Positions 1 through 8,240 of a DNA stretch of 64,000 bases are shown one piece after another. The notes under the pieces were generated by a model that had not been told where the DNA came from, ran no database searches, and saw only the letters and a program-made list of their open reading frames with translations. The stretch covers positions 1 through 64,000 of the forward strand of contig NZ_JACARE010000030.1 in the NCBI RefSeq assembly GCF_013386765.1, in the 5' to 3' direction. The position numbers were made by a program, and so were the translations under genes. This stretch comes from Pseudomonas yamanorum (GTDB taxonomy: Bacteria; Pseudomonadota; Gammaproteobacteria; Pseudomonadales; Pseudomonadaceae). Numbering within the stretch: position 1 is the stretch's first letter; each line of letters starts with the position of its first letter.

Positions 1-142
1 GGAGCGGGTAAGCCGGCAGGGCGCCGGTTTAGCCGCGACGGGGCAGGGGCGCCGCGTCGCGGCGGCCGGCGGAGTGCTGCCGGAGTGCGGGCACACCGAG
101 CCCTAGCGAGGTGCCGAGTGGTGGGGCAAGAGCGTTTTGCTT

Positions 143-211
143 ACTTTTGCGCTGTTCAAAAGTGAGCCGCTGTAAGAGCGGAACCCTACGCAGCCGTTAC
201 CTAAATAACGG
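143..211. repeat. Triple-hairpin intergenic repeat
   Basis: Three small inverted repeats follow one another: ACTTTTG/CAAAAGT (143-149 and 157-163), CCGCT/AGCGG (167-171 and 177-181) and CCGTTA/TAACGG (194-199 and 206-211). From memory, very similar strings recur downstream of genes in P. fluorescens-group genomes, so this looks like a dispersed intergenic repeat rather than a gene. The whole of 1-223 holds no convincing coding sequence; the short open frames here have poor codon use. Confidence 0.5.
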
Positions 212-223
212 ATATGCCCCCGA

Positions 224-1324
224 TCAAACCAGGTGCAGATGGTTATCCCAAAGCCCCGCCGGCAACTCCAGCGGCTTACCCACCAACGGCACCTGCCGAC
301 AATCATAAAACCGGCAACGCCCCTGACCCGAAGTCACCACGAACCCGCCCGCCACCGCACCCACCCCCGCACAATCCGGCAAGGGCCCGTCCAGCAGCAA
401 CTCCGCGCTGTCCATGTTCCAGATAAAGAACCGATTCCCCCGGGGCGCCGTCAGCGCCACCAGCCGCAACTCACTGTGCACCGCCACACTGGCCGTGTAA
501 TGCCCCATGGCCTGCAACTGCTCATCCGCCACCGGAAACGCCACAAACGCCTGCCCCGGCCGCTTGATCGCCAGCAACTCCGATCGCTCATGAGAAGGCC
601 CCATGAACTGCTGCCCCGCGAGGATCGTCCCGTCGCTGGCAATCCCCATGTGCCGCACACTGTTCATCTGCTGGCCCAAGGTCTCCTTGCTCAGCAGCGT
701 CCCGTCACGCTTCATCAGGACCAGACTCGGTTCCATGGCATTCAGGTTCATCTCCACCCGGCTCTCAGCCTCGGTGCGAATCCCGCCGTTAGCCACCACC
801 AGCGTCTCACCGTCAGGCATCCACGACACCTGATGCGGCCCGATCCCATGGGTAGAAATCTCCCCGGTGTGCACCAACCGCTCACCCTCAAACCGATACA
901 CACCCAGCAAACCGCGGCCCGGATCGGACGTGTCGTTCTCCGTGGCATACAGCCACTCGCCGTCCTTGTGCACCACCGCATGCCCATAGAAGTGGCGATT
1001 GGATTTGGAGGTAATGGTTTGCAGCAGCGCCCCATCACGCAAGTCGATCAGATAACTCTCGGTGCCCGGCCGACGGGCGACAAACAGTGCAATCGGCAGC
1101 ATCGGGTGGTTGATGATGTCATGGCAGCGCTGGCCAACCTGGGTGGCAAACACTTGCTTGCCGTCCAGGTGGAAGCCGACGGCGTAGTGCTTGCCATCAC
1201 TGTCATCCCGCGCCGAGAGCAGCAGCGGGCTTTTGCCCTTCTGCTTGAACAGCGTCCAGCCACCCAGGGTGATTGCACTGAGCAGCACGCTACCGATCGC
1301 CAAAGCCTGTCGCCTGAGCATCAT
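224..1324 (-). CDS. DUF1513 domain-containing protein
   Basis: A 366-residue exported protein of the DUF1513 family, which is predicted to form a beta-propeller. The N-terminus (MMLRRQAL followed by a hydrophobic stretch to about residue 27) resembles a twin-arginine or uncleaved signal. The start overlaps the stop of the upstream imelysin gene by one base (TGATG), so the two are translationally coupled. It is the last gene of the operon di-heme protein, imelysin, DUF1513. These families co-occur in pseudomonads and are linked to iron handling, but the biochemical role of DUF1513 is unknown. A second ATG lies immediately after the first and either could be used. Confidence 0.85.
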   Translation of the reverse strand: MMLRRQALAIGSVLLSAITLGGWTLFKQKGKSPLLLSARDDSDGKHYAVGFHLDGKQVFATQVGQRCHDIINHPMLPIALFVARRPGTESYLIDLRDGALLQTITSKSNRHFYGHAVVHKDGEWLYATENDTSDPGRGLLGVYRFEGERLVHTGEISTHGIGPHQVSWMPDGETLVVANGGIRTEAESRVEMNLNAMEPSLVLMKRDGTLLSKETLGQQMNSVRHMGIASDGTILAGQQFMGPSHERSELLAIKRPGQAFVAFPVADEQLQAMGHYTASVAVHSELRLVALTAPRGNRFFIWNMDSAELLLDGPLPDCAGVGAVAGGFVVTSGQGRCRFYDCRQVPLVGKPLELPAGLWDNHLHLV

Positions 1325-2388
1325 CAGTCACCGTCGTTGGCGTTAAAGCCCAGTTGGATGCCCAGCGCCTTGGCCAGCTCGCCTTCGTGCAGGCGGTGGA
1401 CCACGTTGAGGCTGTCGTAGATATCGTTGAGTTGCTGGCGCCCGCCATCGTCGGCCAGCAGTTCATTCAACGTACGCTGGTTGCTGGCGAACAGTTTCAG
1501 GGACGCGGCATACGCGGCGTCGATCTTGTCAGCCAACGGCTTTTGATCGGCAGGCAACAGGCCGCGCAGGCCTTTGTTGTCGACGCCGACCCACACGGTC
1601 TGGGCGGCAGCCAGGCTGGCCTCCAGGCTTTGCAGGGACGACTGGCTGCGCCATGCATCGGCCTGGAACGGTTGCGGGATGCCCTTGGTCTGGCGGCCCA
1701 TCGGGGTGCCGAGTTTTTTCTTCAGGGTGTCCAGCGCGGTCACTTGAACCCGCAGCAAATCAGCGATGGCTTCGTGGGAATCGGCGTAGCGCTGGTTAGG
1801 AAACTTGGTCATCTGCGCCAGCATGCCGTCGGTGCTGTTCCAGCTCGACAGGATCTCTTCGGCGAGCAGTTTCTGGCGTTCGCCGATGGCCACCAGCAGC
1901 GGGCAGTAGCGGGCTTTTTGCGTCTCGTCCGCCAGGTCGGTCTTGGCGTCGTAGAGGATGTATTCGTAGGCCGACAGGCCTTGCACCACGACGCTGGATT
2001 TGGCCAGTGCGGCGGCATCGATTTGCGGTTGGGCGGTCACCAGTTGTTCGACCTGACGGCCCACCAGGTTTTTCTTGTCCGGCCAGAACTGCACCTGCCA
2101 CGAGCGGTTGCCCTCGGCCAGCGGGCCGATCAGCAGTGGTTGCAACTCGGCCCAGGCTTTTTGCGCGTGCAGGAAGTCGGCGCGGGCGGTCTCCAGGCTT
2201 TCCTTGCCCTGGCAGTAGGCCAGGGCGCTGACGGCCAGTTGGCGGTCGGCTTCAACCCAGCGGCTGTAGGTCGGCAGGATCACTTGCTTGGCGATGGCCG
2301 CCGAGGTCACCGCTTGCGGGTCCTGGGGCGAGCACGCACCCAGGGCGAGGGCGGCCAGGCTGGTGAACAACAACTTGGGACGGAACAT
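1324..2388 (-). CDS. Imelysin-family lipoprotein
   Basis: A 354-residue periplasmic lipoprotein: the signal peptide ends in the lipobox LGAC with lipidated Cys19. The body is all-helical and matches the imelysin (Peptidase M75) family, which includes the iron-regulated IrpA/ICMP proteins and the EfeO ferrous-iron protein. The family signature GxHxxE appears here as GLSAYE (137-142), with serine in place of the histidine, so metal binding of the classical type is doubtful. It lies 31 bases after the di-heme protein and overlaps the DUF1513 gene. Proposed role: a component of a periplasmic iron-related complex; the substrate cannot be told from sequence. Confidence 0.85.
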   Translation of the reverse strand: MFRPKLLFTSLAALALGACSPQDPQAVTSAAIAKQVILPTYSRWVEADRQLAVSALAYCQGKESLETARADFLHAQKAWAELQPLLIGPLAEGNRSWQVQFWPDKKNLVGRQVEQLVTAQPQIDAAALAKSSVVVQGLSAYEYILYDAKTDLADETQKARYCPLLVAIGERQKLLAEEILSSWNSTDGMLAQMTKFPNQRYADSHEAIADLLRVQVTALDTLKKKLGTPMGRQTKGIPQPFQADAWRSQSSLQSLEASLAAAQTVWVGVDNKGLRGLLPADQKPLADKIDAAYAASLKLFASNQRTLNELLADDGGRQQLNDIYDSLNVVHRLHEGELAKALGIQLGFNANDGD

Positions 2389-2419
2389 GTCGAGCTCCCT
2401 TCTGTAATTAGGACAAAGC

Positions 2420-3847
2420 TTATAAAGAATTCAGAAATGCCAGCAACGCGGCGCGCTGCTCGGCATTGAACGACAACACATGCTGCTGCGCCGCCTGGGC
2501 TTCACCGCCGTGCCACAGCACGGCCTCCAACAGGTTGCGGGCGCGGCCATCATGCAAAAACTGGGTGTGGCCACTCACGGCTTGCGTCAGGCCAATGCCC
2601 CACAACGGCGGCGTACGCCAGTCGCGACCACCGGCCTTGAATTCGCTGCGGTTGTCGGCCAGGCCGTCGCCCATGTCGTGCAGCAGCAAGTCGCTGTAGG
2701 GGCGAATCACCTGATTGGCCAATTCAGGTTCGGCAGCCGTTGGCGCCGTGGTGAATTGCGGGGTGTGGCAGCCCTGGCAACCGGCCTGGTAGAACAGGTT
2801 TTTCCCGGCCAGCACCTGTGGCGCGTTGACGTCGCGGGGGGCGGGCACGGCCAGGTTGCGGGTGTAGAACAGCACCAGGCGCAGGATGTTGTCGCTGACC
2901 TCGGGCTCGCCGTCCGGGCCATTGCCGTTGGGCGCCTGTTTGCAGGCCACTTGTGCATCGGTGCAATCATCGAACGGTCTCAGGGACGTGGTGAGGCCCA
3001 TATCACCAGAGAACGCGTGAACATTTTGTTGATTGAGGTTCGGTTGCCCGGCTTTCCAGCCAAATCGTCCGAGGACGGTCTTGTGTTGCGCGTCGTCCCA
3101 GACCCGGTTCGCACGCCCGACGATGGCTTCCTTGTCGGCGGTTTTCGGGTCGGTGTTGCGAAGGATGTCGGCGTCGGCAATCGCTTCCAGCAAGCCCAGG
3201 CCGATCATCGGCGGGGCCACCCGTGCGGAGAAGCGCGTGTCGGGGTGCATCGGGCCGTAGCCGAGCTGGGTGATCTGCAGCGCCGGCTTGCGCAACTCCA
3301 CCACGGTGCCGTCCTTGAAGCTGACATTGACCGGTGTGTAGTCGACCCGCACCTTGCCTTCCGGCGCAACGCCGGGCACGGCCATGTCCTGCAATTGCCC
3401 ACCGTAGACGGGCTCGGGGACGACACCCAGTTGTTCGATGACCCTGGCATAGGGCGGCGCATCGGGAATCGACAGGCGCACCAGCATCGACACCGCGTTG
3501 GGCGCATCGGGCAACGGCGGATGACCACGGCCATCCTTGATATGGCAGTTCTGGCAGGCGTTGGTATTGAACAGCGGCCCCAACCCGTCGCGGGCGGTGG
3601 TGGTGGACGGGGCAATCACCCAGGGGCTGCGGAAGAAACTGTTGCCTACGCTGAAGTCCAGGCGCCGGGTGGGCGACAGGTTGGCCGAGGGCAGGGAGAA
3701 GGCGTTCTGATCGGTCTTCCTCACCGTTGTCGCACCGCCCGCGCGCGCTTCGCCCGGCTCCGCCTTGGTAAAGCGGGGCGCGTCATCGCAGGCACTCAGG
3801 CTCAGGGCCATCAACAGTGCAGACAGGCGAAGGGGCGAACGGGGCAT
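2420..3847 (-). CDS. Di-heme oxidoreductase-like lipoprotein (DUF1111)
   Basis: A 475-residue protein with two c-type heme motifs, CQNCH (98-102) and CQGCH in the C-terminal third, typical of the DUF1111 / di-heme oxidoreductase (thiol oxidoreductase) family related to MauG. The signal peptide ends LSLSAC, which gives a lipobox at Cys20. I chose the ATG at 3847 because an AGGAAG ribosome-binding site precedes it and the signal peptide starts there; a longer open frame upstream lacks both. First gene of the three-gene operon with imelysin and DUF1513. In related clusters a further imelysin gene often precedes it; none is present here. Confidence 0.85.
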   Translation of the reverse strand: MPRSPLRLSALLMALSLSACDDAPRFTKAEPGEARAGGATTVRKTDQNAFSLPSANLSPTRRLDFSVGNSFFRSPWVIAPSTTTARDGLGPLFNTNACQNCHIKDGRGHPPLPDAPNAVSMLVRLSIPDAPPYARVIEQLGVVPEPVYGGQLQDMAVPGVAPEGKVRVDYTPVNVSFKDGTVVELRKPALQITQLGYGPMHPDTRFSARVAPPMIGLGLLEAIADADILRNTDPKTADKEAIVGRANRVWDDAQHKTVLGRFGWKAGQPNLNQQNVHAFSGDMGLTTSLRPFDDCTDAQVACKQAPNGNGPDGEPEVSDNILRLVLFYTRNLAVPAPRDVNAPQVLAGKNLFYQAGCQGCHTPQFTTAPTAAEPELANQVIRPYSDLLLHDMGDGLADNRSEFKAGGRDWRTPPLWGIGLTQAVSGHTQFLHDGRARNLLEAVLWHGGEAQAAQQHVLSFNAEQRAALLAFLNSL

Positions 3848-3986
3848 CAGTCTTCCTGAACCTGGGCTGAAAATAAGGCCGCAAAGTCTAACAGGGCGGG
3901 GCGGATTGAATAAGAGCAATTATCGTTTGGTGGTATCCGATTCATTCCCGCTAGAATGACCGCACATTTTTCTCTGGAGGTGGCCA

Positions 3987-4550
3987 ATGCAGGCTCTCGA
4001 CGCTTTGCTCAACCGTGTTTCCGTGCCGCGACTGCTGGACCCGGCACCGACCCAGGAGCAGCGCGACCTGTTGTTCGCCGCTGCCATGCGCGCCCCGGAC
4101 CATGGTCAATTGCGGCCCTGGCGCTTCCTGACGGTGGAAGGTGCGGCACGTGAGCGCATGGGCACGCTGCTGGCTGAAGCCGCTCGCCTGCAAGACGCCG
4201 ACGCGCCCCAGGCGTTTATCGACAAGGCGCAAAATGGCCCGCTGCGTGCGCCGTTGGTTGTTGTCGTAATCGCTCGTCTGCAAGAACACTTCAAGGTGCC
4301 GAAGTCCGAGCAACTGCTGGCGGCGGCCTGTGCGGCCCATGGGATTCTGCTGGCGGCGTACGCCCAGGGGATCGGTGCGGTGTGGCGCACCGGTGAGTTG
4401 TCGTATTCGGCCCACGTCGCCAAAGGGTTGGGTCTGACAGCGGATGAGGAAGTGATTGGCTTCCTCTATCTGGGCACCCCACAAAACCCGCCGCGCACCG
4501 CTCCGAAAGAAGACCTGGCGCCGTTTGTCAGCGCCTGGACGGGTCAATAA
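3987..4550 (+). CDS. Nitroreductase family protein (YdjA-like)
   Basis: A 187-residue FMN-dependent oxidoreductase of the compact NfsB/YdjA nitroreductase type. Recognisable are the N-terminal RVSVPRL segment, APDHGQLRPWRF (FMN phosphate contact region), the central helix with AACAAHGILLAAYAQGIGAVWR, and the C-terminal GFLYLGTP. A ctggagg ribosome-binding site lies about 10 bases upstream of the ATG. The gene diverges from the di-heme operon and stands alone, followed by a REPIN. The physiological substrate is unknown; YdjA-type enzymes reduce nitroaromatics and quinone-like compounds in vitro. Confidence 0.9.
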   Translation: MQALDALLNRVSVPRLLDPAPTQEQRDLLFAAAMRAPDHGQLRPWRFLTVEGAARERMGTLLAEAARLQDADAPQAFIDKAQNGPLRAPLVVVVIARLQEHFKVPKSEQLLAAACAAHGILLAAYAQGIGAVWRTGELSYSAHVAKGLGLTADEEVIGFLYLGTPQNPPRTAPKEDLAPFVSAWTGQ

Positions 4551-4569
4551 GCAGCACAAATCTGCTTTG

Positions 4570-4657
4570 TGTGGGAGCCGGGCTTGCCCGCGATGCAGGC
4601 GCCTCGGTGTGTCAGTTACACCGAGGTGATGCTATCGCAGGCAAGCCAGCTCCCACA
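4570..4657. repeat. REPIN (GTGGGAGC family), copy 1
   Basis: Two inverted REP arms face each other: TGTGGGAGCCGGGCTTGCC at the left and GGCAAGCCAGCTCCCACA at the right. An inner hairpin (CCTCGGTGT / ACACCGAGG) lies between them. It lies between the nitroreductase gene and the convergent chemoreceptor gene. Confidence 0.9.
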
Positions 4658-4672
4658 TTGGGGCCTCACGGT

Positions 4673-6811
4673 TTAAACCCGAAACTGATCCATCAGCTTC
4701 ATCTGCTGGCTGGCCAGCGCATTGAGTTGGCTGCTGATGGCCGCCGACTCGGTGGCCTGGCCGGTCAGGGTTTCGGTCACGGTGCGGATCGCCGAGACGT
4801 TGCGGTTGACCTCCTCGGCCACCGCACTCTGTTGCTCGGCGGCGCTGGCGATCTGCAGGTTCATGTCGCTGATCACCGTCACCGCATCGCTGATCTTGCC
4901 CAGGGCCTGCACCGCCTGGTGAATCTGCCCGGCATTGTTCTGCGCCTGGCTCTGGCTCGAATGCATGGTCGCCACCACCCCGCGGGTGCCGGTCTGGATG
5001 CGTTCGATCACCAGGCGAATCTCCTCGACCGAATCCTGGGTACGTTTGGCCAGGTTGCGCACCTCATCGGCCACCACCGCAAAACCGCGCCCGCTTTCCC
5101 CGGCGCGTGCGGCTTCAATCGCGGCGTTCAGGGCCAGCAGGTTGGTCTGTTCGGCAATGCTGCGGATCACTTCCAGTACCGAGCCGATCTGCTCGCTGTT
5201 CACCGCCAGGGCTTCGACCTCGGTCACGGCCTTGCTGACTTCTTCGGCCAGGGTGGTGATGTCGCGGGTGCTGCGTTCAATAATCTGCATGCCTTCACGG
5301 GCTGACTGGTCGGCACCGCGGGCCGCGCTGGCGGCGTTGGAGGCGCTGTTGGCCACATCGTGGGCGGTGGCGCTCATTTCATTCGAGGCCGTGGCCACCT
5401 GGTCGATCTCACGGAACTGCACCTGCATGCCTTCACTGGTCTGGCGCGCGATTTCCGAAGACTGGTCGGCGGTGCCACGGGCTTCGGTGATGCTTTGCTT
5501 GATCTGCGCGATGGTCGGCTGCAGCTTGTCCAGGAAGCGGTTGAACCAGTTCACCAGTTCGCCCAGCTCGTCTTTTTTGGCGTAGGCCAGGCGCTGGGTG
5601 AGATCGCCATCGCCGCTGGCGATTTCCTTGAGCATGGCGGCCACGCTGTTGATCGGCCGGGTCACGCCGGTGGCGGTCAGCCAGATCAGCAGCAGGCCCA
5701 GCAGGCCGGCGGCTGCGCCCACCAGCAGCGCCTTGACGGTGCCACTGGCCTGAGCCTTGTCGAGTACGGCCTGGAGTTTGTGAGCGTCAGCCAGCAACAC
5801 TTCCTTGGGCAGTTTGATGACGATGCCCCAGGACTTGGCGTCGGCAATCGGCTTGACCGGGTACACCGCGCGGATCGTGCCGTCTTCCTCGCGAATCTTG
5901 CGGGTATCACTGGCCAACAGTTGCACGATCTCCTTGCCTTCGGCGCCGAGGGTGTCGATCAGGTTCTTGCCGACTTTGGCGGGTTCGCCGCTGTAGCCGG
6001 CGATCAGGCCCGTGCTGGAGAGAATCTCCAGGTGCCCGGCACCGTTGAACAGCTCTTTTTGCGCTGCATCGGTCGCGGCTTGCAGGGTGTTGAGGGCAAG
6101 GTCGACACCCACTACGCCGATCACTTTGCCGTCGACCAGCAGGGGCAGGGAAATGGTGGTCATCAACACCGGTTTACCGGCCACGGTGTCTTCGTACGGG
6201 TCCAGCAGGCAGGTGTTGCGGGTATCCCGCGGGCAGGTGTACCAAATGTTGTAGGGCGTGCCGCTGAGGTTGAGGCTGGTCTTGGTCAGGTCGTCCTCGA
6301 CCATCACCGTGTTCAGGCCTTCACCGCCGGCACGGCTCCAGTAGCTGGAAAAGCGGCCTTTTTCGTTTGAAGCCCGGGCGGCATCGTTGAGAAATTCGCT
6401 GTCCTTGCCGTCCAGAGCATTTGGCTCGAACGACAGCCAGATGCCGAGCACCTTGCTGTTGCGGTCGAAGGCGGTTTTCAGGCTGTGGTTGAGTTCTTCA
6501 CGCAAGGCCCCGGCGTCCAGCGAGCGCTTGCCCGCCAGGCTGCGCAGGTCCTTGATCTGGTCGGCGAGGGCGGTGACCACCAACAGGCTTTCGCCGAAGG
6601 TCTTTTGCAGTTGCACCGCCTGTTCGGCGGCCTTGGCCTGCAACAGGTTCTGCACGCTGTCGGTGAGCATTCGCGAGCTTGAATCGCTGATCAGTTCATC
6701 GTTCTGGTTGGTCTGGTAGAGGTTCATGCCGACCACCAGGGCGATCACCCCCAGCAGGCAAAGACCGGACAGCAGCACGATTTTCAAGCGAATGGAGAGG
6801 GTGTCGAACAT
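4673..6811 (-). CDS. Methyl-accepting chemotaxis protein, dCache type
   Basis: A 712-residue chemoreceptor. One transmembrane helix lies near residues 10-32, followed by a large periplasmic dCache sensor (about 40-345), a second helix near 355-380, HAMP, and a cytoplasmic signalling domain with the conserved tip [20 protein letters not shown]. The sensor contains SYWSRA and NIWYTCPRD, resembling polyamine/amine receptors such as TlpQ/McpU, but the ligand cannot be fixed from sequence. There is no C-terminal pentapeptide for CheR/CheB. It is monocistronic, and its stop lies 16 bases from a REPIN. Confidence 0.92.
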   Translation of the reverse strand: MFDTLSIRLKIVLLSGLCLLGVIALVVGMNLYQTNQNDELISDSSSRMLTDSVQNLLQAKAAEQAVQLQKTFGESLLVVTALADQIKDLRSLAGKRSLDAGALREELNHSLKTAFDRNSKVLGIWLSFEPNALDGKDSEFLNDAARASNEKGRFSSYWSRAGGEGLNTVMVEDDLTKTSLNLSGTPYNIWYTCPRDTRNTCLLDPYEDTVAGKPVLMTTISLPLLVDGKVIGVVGVDLALNTLQAATDAAQKELFNGAGHLEILSSTGLIAGYSGEPAKVGKNLIDTLGAEGKEIVQLLASDTRKIREEDGTIRAVYPVKPIADAKSWGIVIKLPKEVLLADAHKLQAVLDKAQASGTVKALLVGAAAGLLGLLLIWLTATGVTRPINSVAAMLKEIASGDGDLTQRLAYAKKDELGELVNWFNRFLDKLQPTIAQIKQSITEARGTADQSSEIARQTSEGMQVQFREIDQVATASNEMSATAHDVANSASNAASAARGADQSAREGMQIIERSTRDITTLAEEVSKAVTEVEALAVNSEQIGSVLEVIRSIAEQTNLLALNAAIEAARAGESGRGFAVVADEVRNLAKRTQDSVEEIRLVIERIQTGTRGVVATMHSSQSQAQNNAGQIHQAVQALGKISDAVTVISDMNLQIASAAEQQSAVAEEVNRNVSAIRTVTETLTGQATESAAISSQLNALASQQMKLMDQFRV

Positions 6812-6933
6812 AGGTGTACCCGCGAATGGACTTATTGGTCTGCAAGCTCACGCGAGTCCATTCGGCGCTATGCCCGGAACATCGGCTTGGGCCGGCGGTT
6901 CATGAGGGGGAGCCGATGAGCGGTAGGACGTTG

Positions 6934-7350
6934 TCAGGCGGGGTGTGGGAGGCGTTCCGGACGTGACCAGATCCACAGGTTGCCCAGGCTCATGCCGGCG
7001 ATGGCCAGGTAGATCGGCCAGCCGTGGTCGAGCATCACGAGCATCAGGCCGGCGCAGAGCAACATGCTCACGGTAGCGCTGACTTTGGCCCGGCGGGCGA
7101 TGATCTTGCCGTTGCGCCAATTGAACAGGATCGGCCCGAACAGCCGGTGGTTTTCCAGCCAGGCACTCAGGCGCGGGGAGCTTTTGGTGGCGGCCCAGGC
7201 GGCCAGCAGGATGAATTCGGTGGTGGGCAAGCCCGGTACCACAATCGCAACCAGGCCGATGCCCAGGCTGACGTAGGCCAGGAGGCCGAACAGGACGCGG
7301 GCGATTTTGGACGAGGATTGGGTTTTGCCGGTCATGGGTGCAGTTTGCAT
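6934..7350 (-). CDS. DUF454 (YbaN) family inner-membrane protein
   Basis: A 138-residue protein of the YbaN/DUF454 family with hydrophobic segments at the N-terminus (VLFGLLAYVSLGIGLVAIVVPG, about 17-39) and C-terminus. The family signature GLPTTEFILLAAWAATKSSP is clear. The open frame extends upstream to 7422, but that extension translates part of a REPIN, so I start at the ATG at 7350; ATG 7335 is an alternative and neither has a strong ribosome-binding site. Function of the family is unknown; it is often found near heme or iron genes, as here next to hemO. Confidence 0.82.
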   Translation of the reverse strand: MQTAPMTGKTQSSSKIARVLFGLLAYVSLGIGLVAIVVPGLPTTEFILLAAWAATKSSPRLSAWLENHRLFGPILFNWRNGKIIARRAKVSATVSMLLCAGLMLVMLDHGWPIYLAIAGMSLGNLWIWSRPERLPHPA

Positions 7351-7390
7351 GGATGGACTTACGAAGGATTCAAAGTGAAACCCGATCAAA

Positions 7391-7477
7391 TGTGGGAGCT
7401 GGCTTGCCTGCGATAGCATCAACTCGGTCTTTCAGATACACCGAGGTGACTGCATCCCAGGCAAGCCAGCTCCCACA
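7391..7477. repeat. REPIN (GTGGGAGC family), copy 2
   Basis: A TGTGGGAGCTGGCTTGCC arm and its inverse enclose a CTCGGT...ACCGAG hairpin. The right arm carries ATCCCAGG instead of ATCGCAGG. It separates the hemO stop from the YbaN-like gene. Confidence 0.9.
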
Positions 7478-7500
7478 TTGATTGGGTTTCTACAGAAAAA

Positions 7501-8109
7501 TCAGGCCAGTTCAGGGGCGCTAGCGTACGCCTGTTCCAGCAACACGGTGAAGCGCACGAACGCATCCACCGCGCCTTTTTCCGCTTCGGCTTCTTCTTCG
7601 GCAGTGAGTTCCAGCGCGTCGAGGGTGCGGGTGAAGCTTTTCCAGCCTTCCGCACGACCGCCTGCCGGCTCGCCCAGGTGGCGGGCACCGAAGGTTTCGC
7701 TCAAGCCCAGGCCCACCGCACGCTTGATCAGAAACGCAGCGCCCAGCTTGGAGCCTTCAGACACGAACAGCCAGCCCAGGGCTTCGGCCTTGCTCGGGTT
7801 TTTCACAGCGCCGGCCACCGGGGCCGGGACTTCGGTGTCCAGGTCGCCCAGGTCCAGCCTGGCAGCCTCGGCGCGGCAGCGTTCGGCCAGGTCGGGGACG
7901 AGCTTGATCAGCTCGGGGTCGTTGTACAGCGCCACCAGTTCCGACTGGAACAGGTACTGCGCGACCACGAAGCGGGCGAAGTTGGCCTGGGTTTCAAACG
8001 GTGCATGGGCCTTCACCAAGGCGTCGAGCTTGGTATGCGGCTCGTTGGTGATCTGGTTCAGGCGTTGGGAGCGCAGGCTTGGGCGTTCAGCAGTAGGAGA
8101 AGCAGTCAT
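7501..8109 (-). CDS. hemO: Biliverdin-producing heme oxygenase
   Basis: A 202-residue heme oxygenase of the PigA/HemO type that opens heme to biliverdin, CO and ferrous iron. The proximal heme ligand is His25 in TNEPHTKL. The distal helix region GWLFVSEGSKLGAAFLIK and GARHLGEP match P. aeruginosa PigA closely. The ribosome-binding site AAGGA sits 7 bases before the ATG. The gene follows the heme receptor, but a strong terminator lies between them, so it probably has its own promoter or relies on read-through. Together with the receptor and the FecI/FecR pair it forms a heme-iron acquisition locus. Confidence 0.93.
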   Translation of the reverse strand: MTASPTAERPSLRSQRLNQITNEPHTKLDALVKAHAPFETQANFARFVVAQYLFQSELVALYNDPELIKLVPDLAERCRAEAARLDLGDLDTEVPAPVAGAVKNPSKAEALGWLFVSEGSKLGAAFLIKRAVGLGLSETFGARHLGEPAGGRAEGWKSFTRTLDALELTAEEEAEAEKGAVDAFVRFTVLLEQAYASAPELA

Positions 8110-8185
8110 GAAGATGTCCTTGAGAAGAGGAAGCGTCTGGTTGCCAGGCTGTTATGAACTAGACGAACCAGAAGACGCGTCACAG

Positions 8186-8231
8186 TAAAAAATCCTCACC
8201 CCGGCGCAGATAAATTTCCGGCGGGGTGAGG
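8186..8231 (-). terminator. Terminator after heme receptor gene
   Basis: A 10-bp stem CCTCACCCCG (8194-8203) pairs with CGGGGTGAGG (8222-8231). On the minus strand it is followed by ATTTTTT, a classic intrinsic terminator 10 bases beyond the receptor stop codon. Confidence 0.85.
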
Positions 8232-8240
8232 CTCCATTGA

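Noticed and set aside
3911-3925. Possible Fur box between the di-heme operon and the nitroreductase gene
   Set aside because: Only 9 of 14 consensus positions match, too weak beside the two strong boxes at the heme locus.
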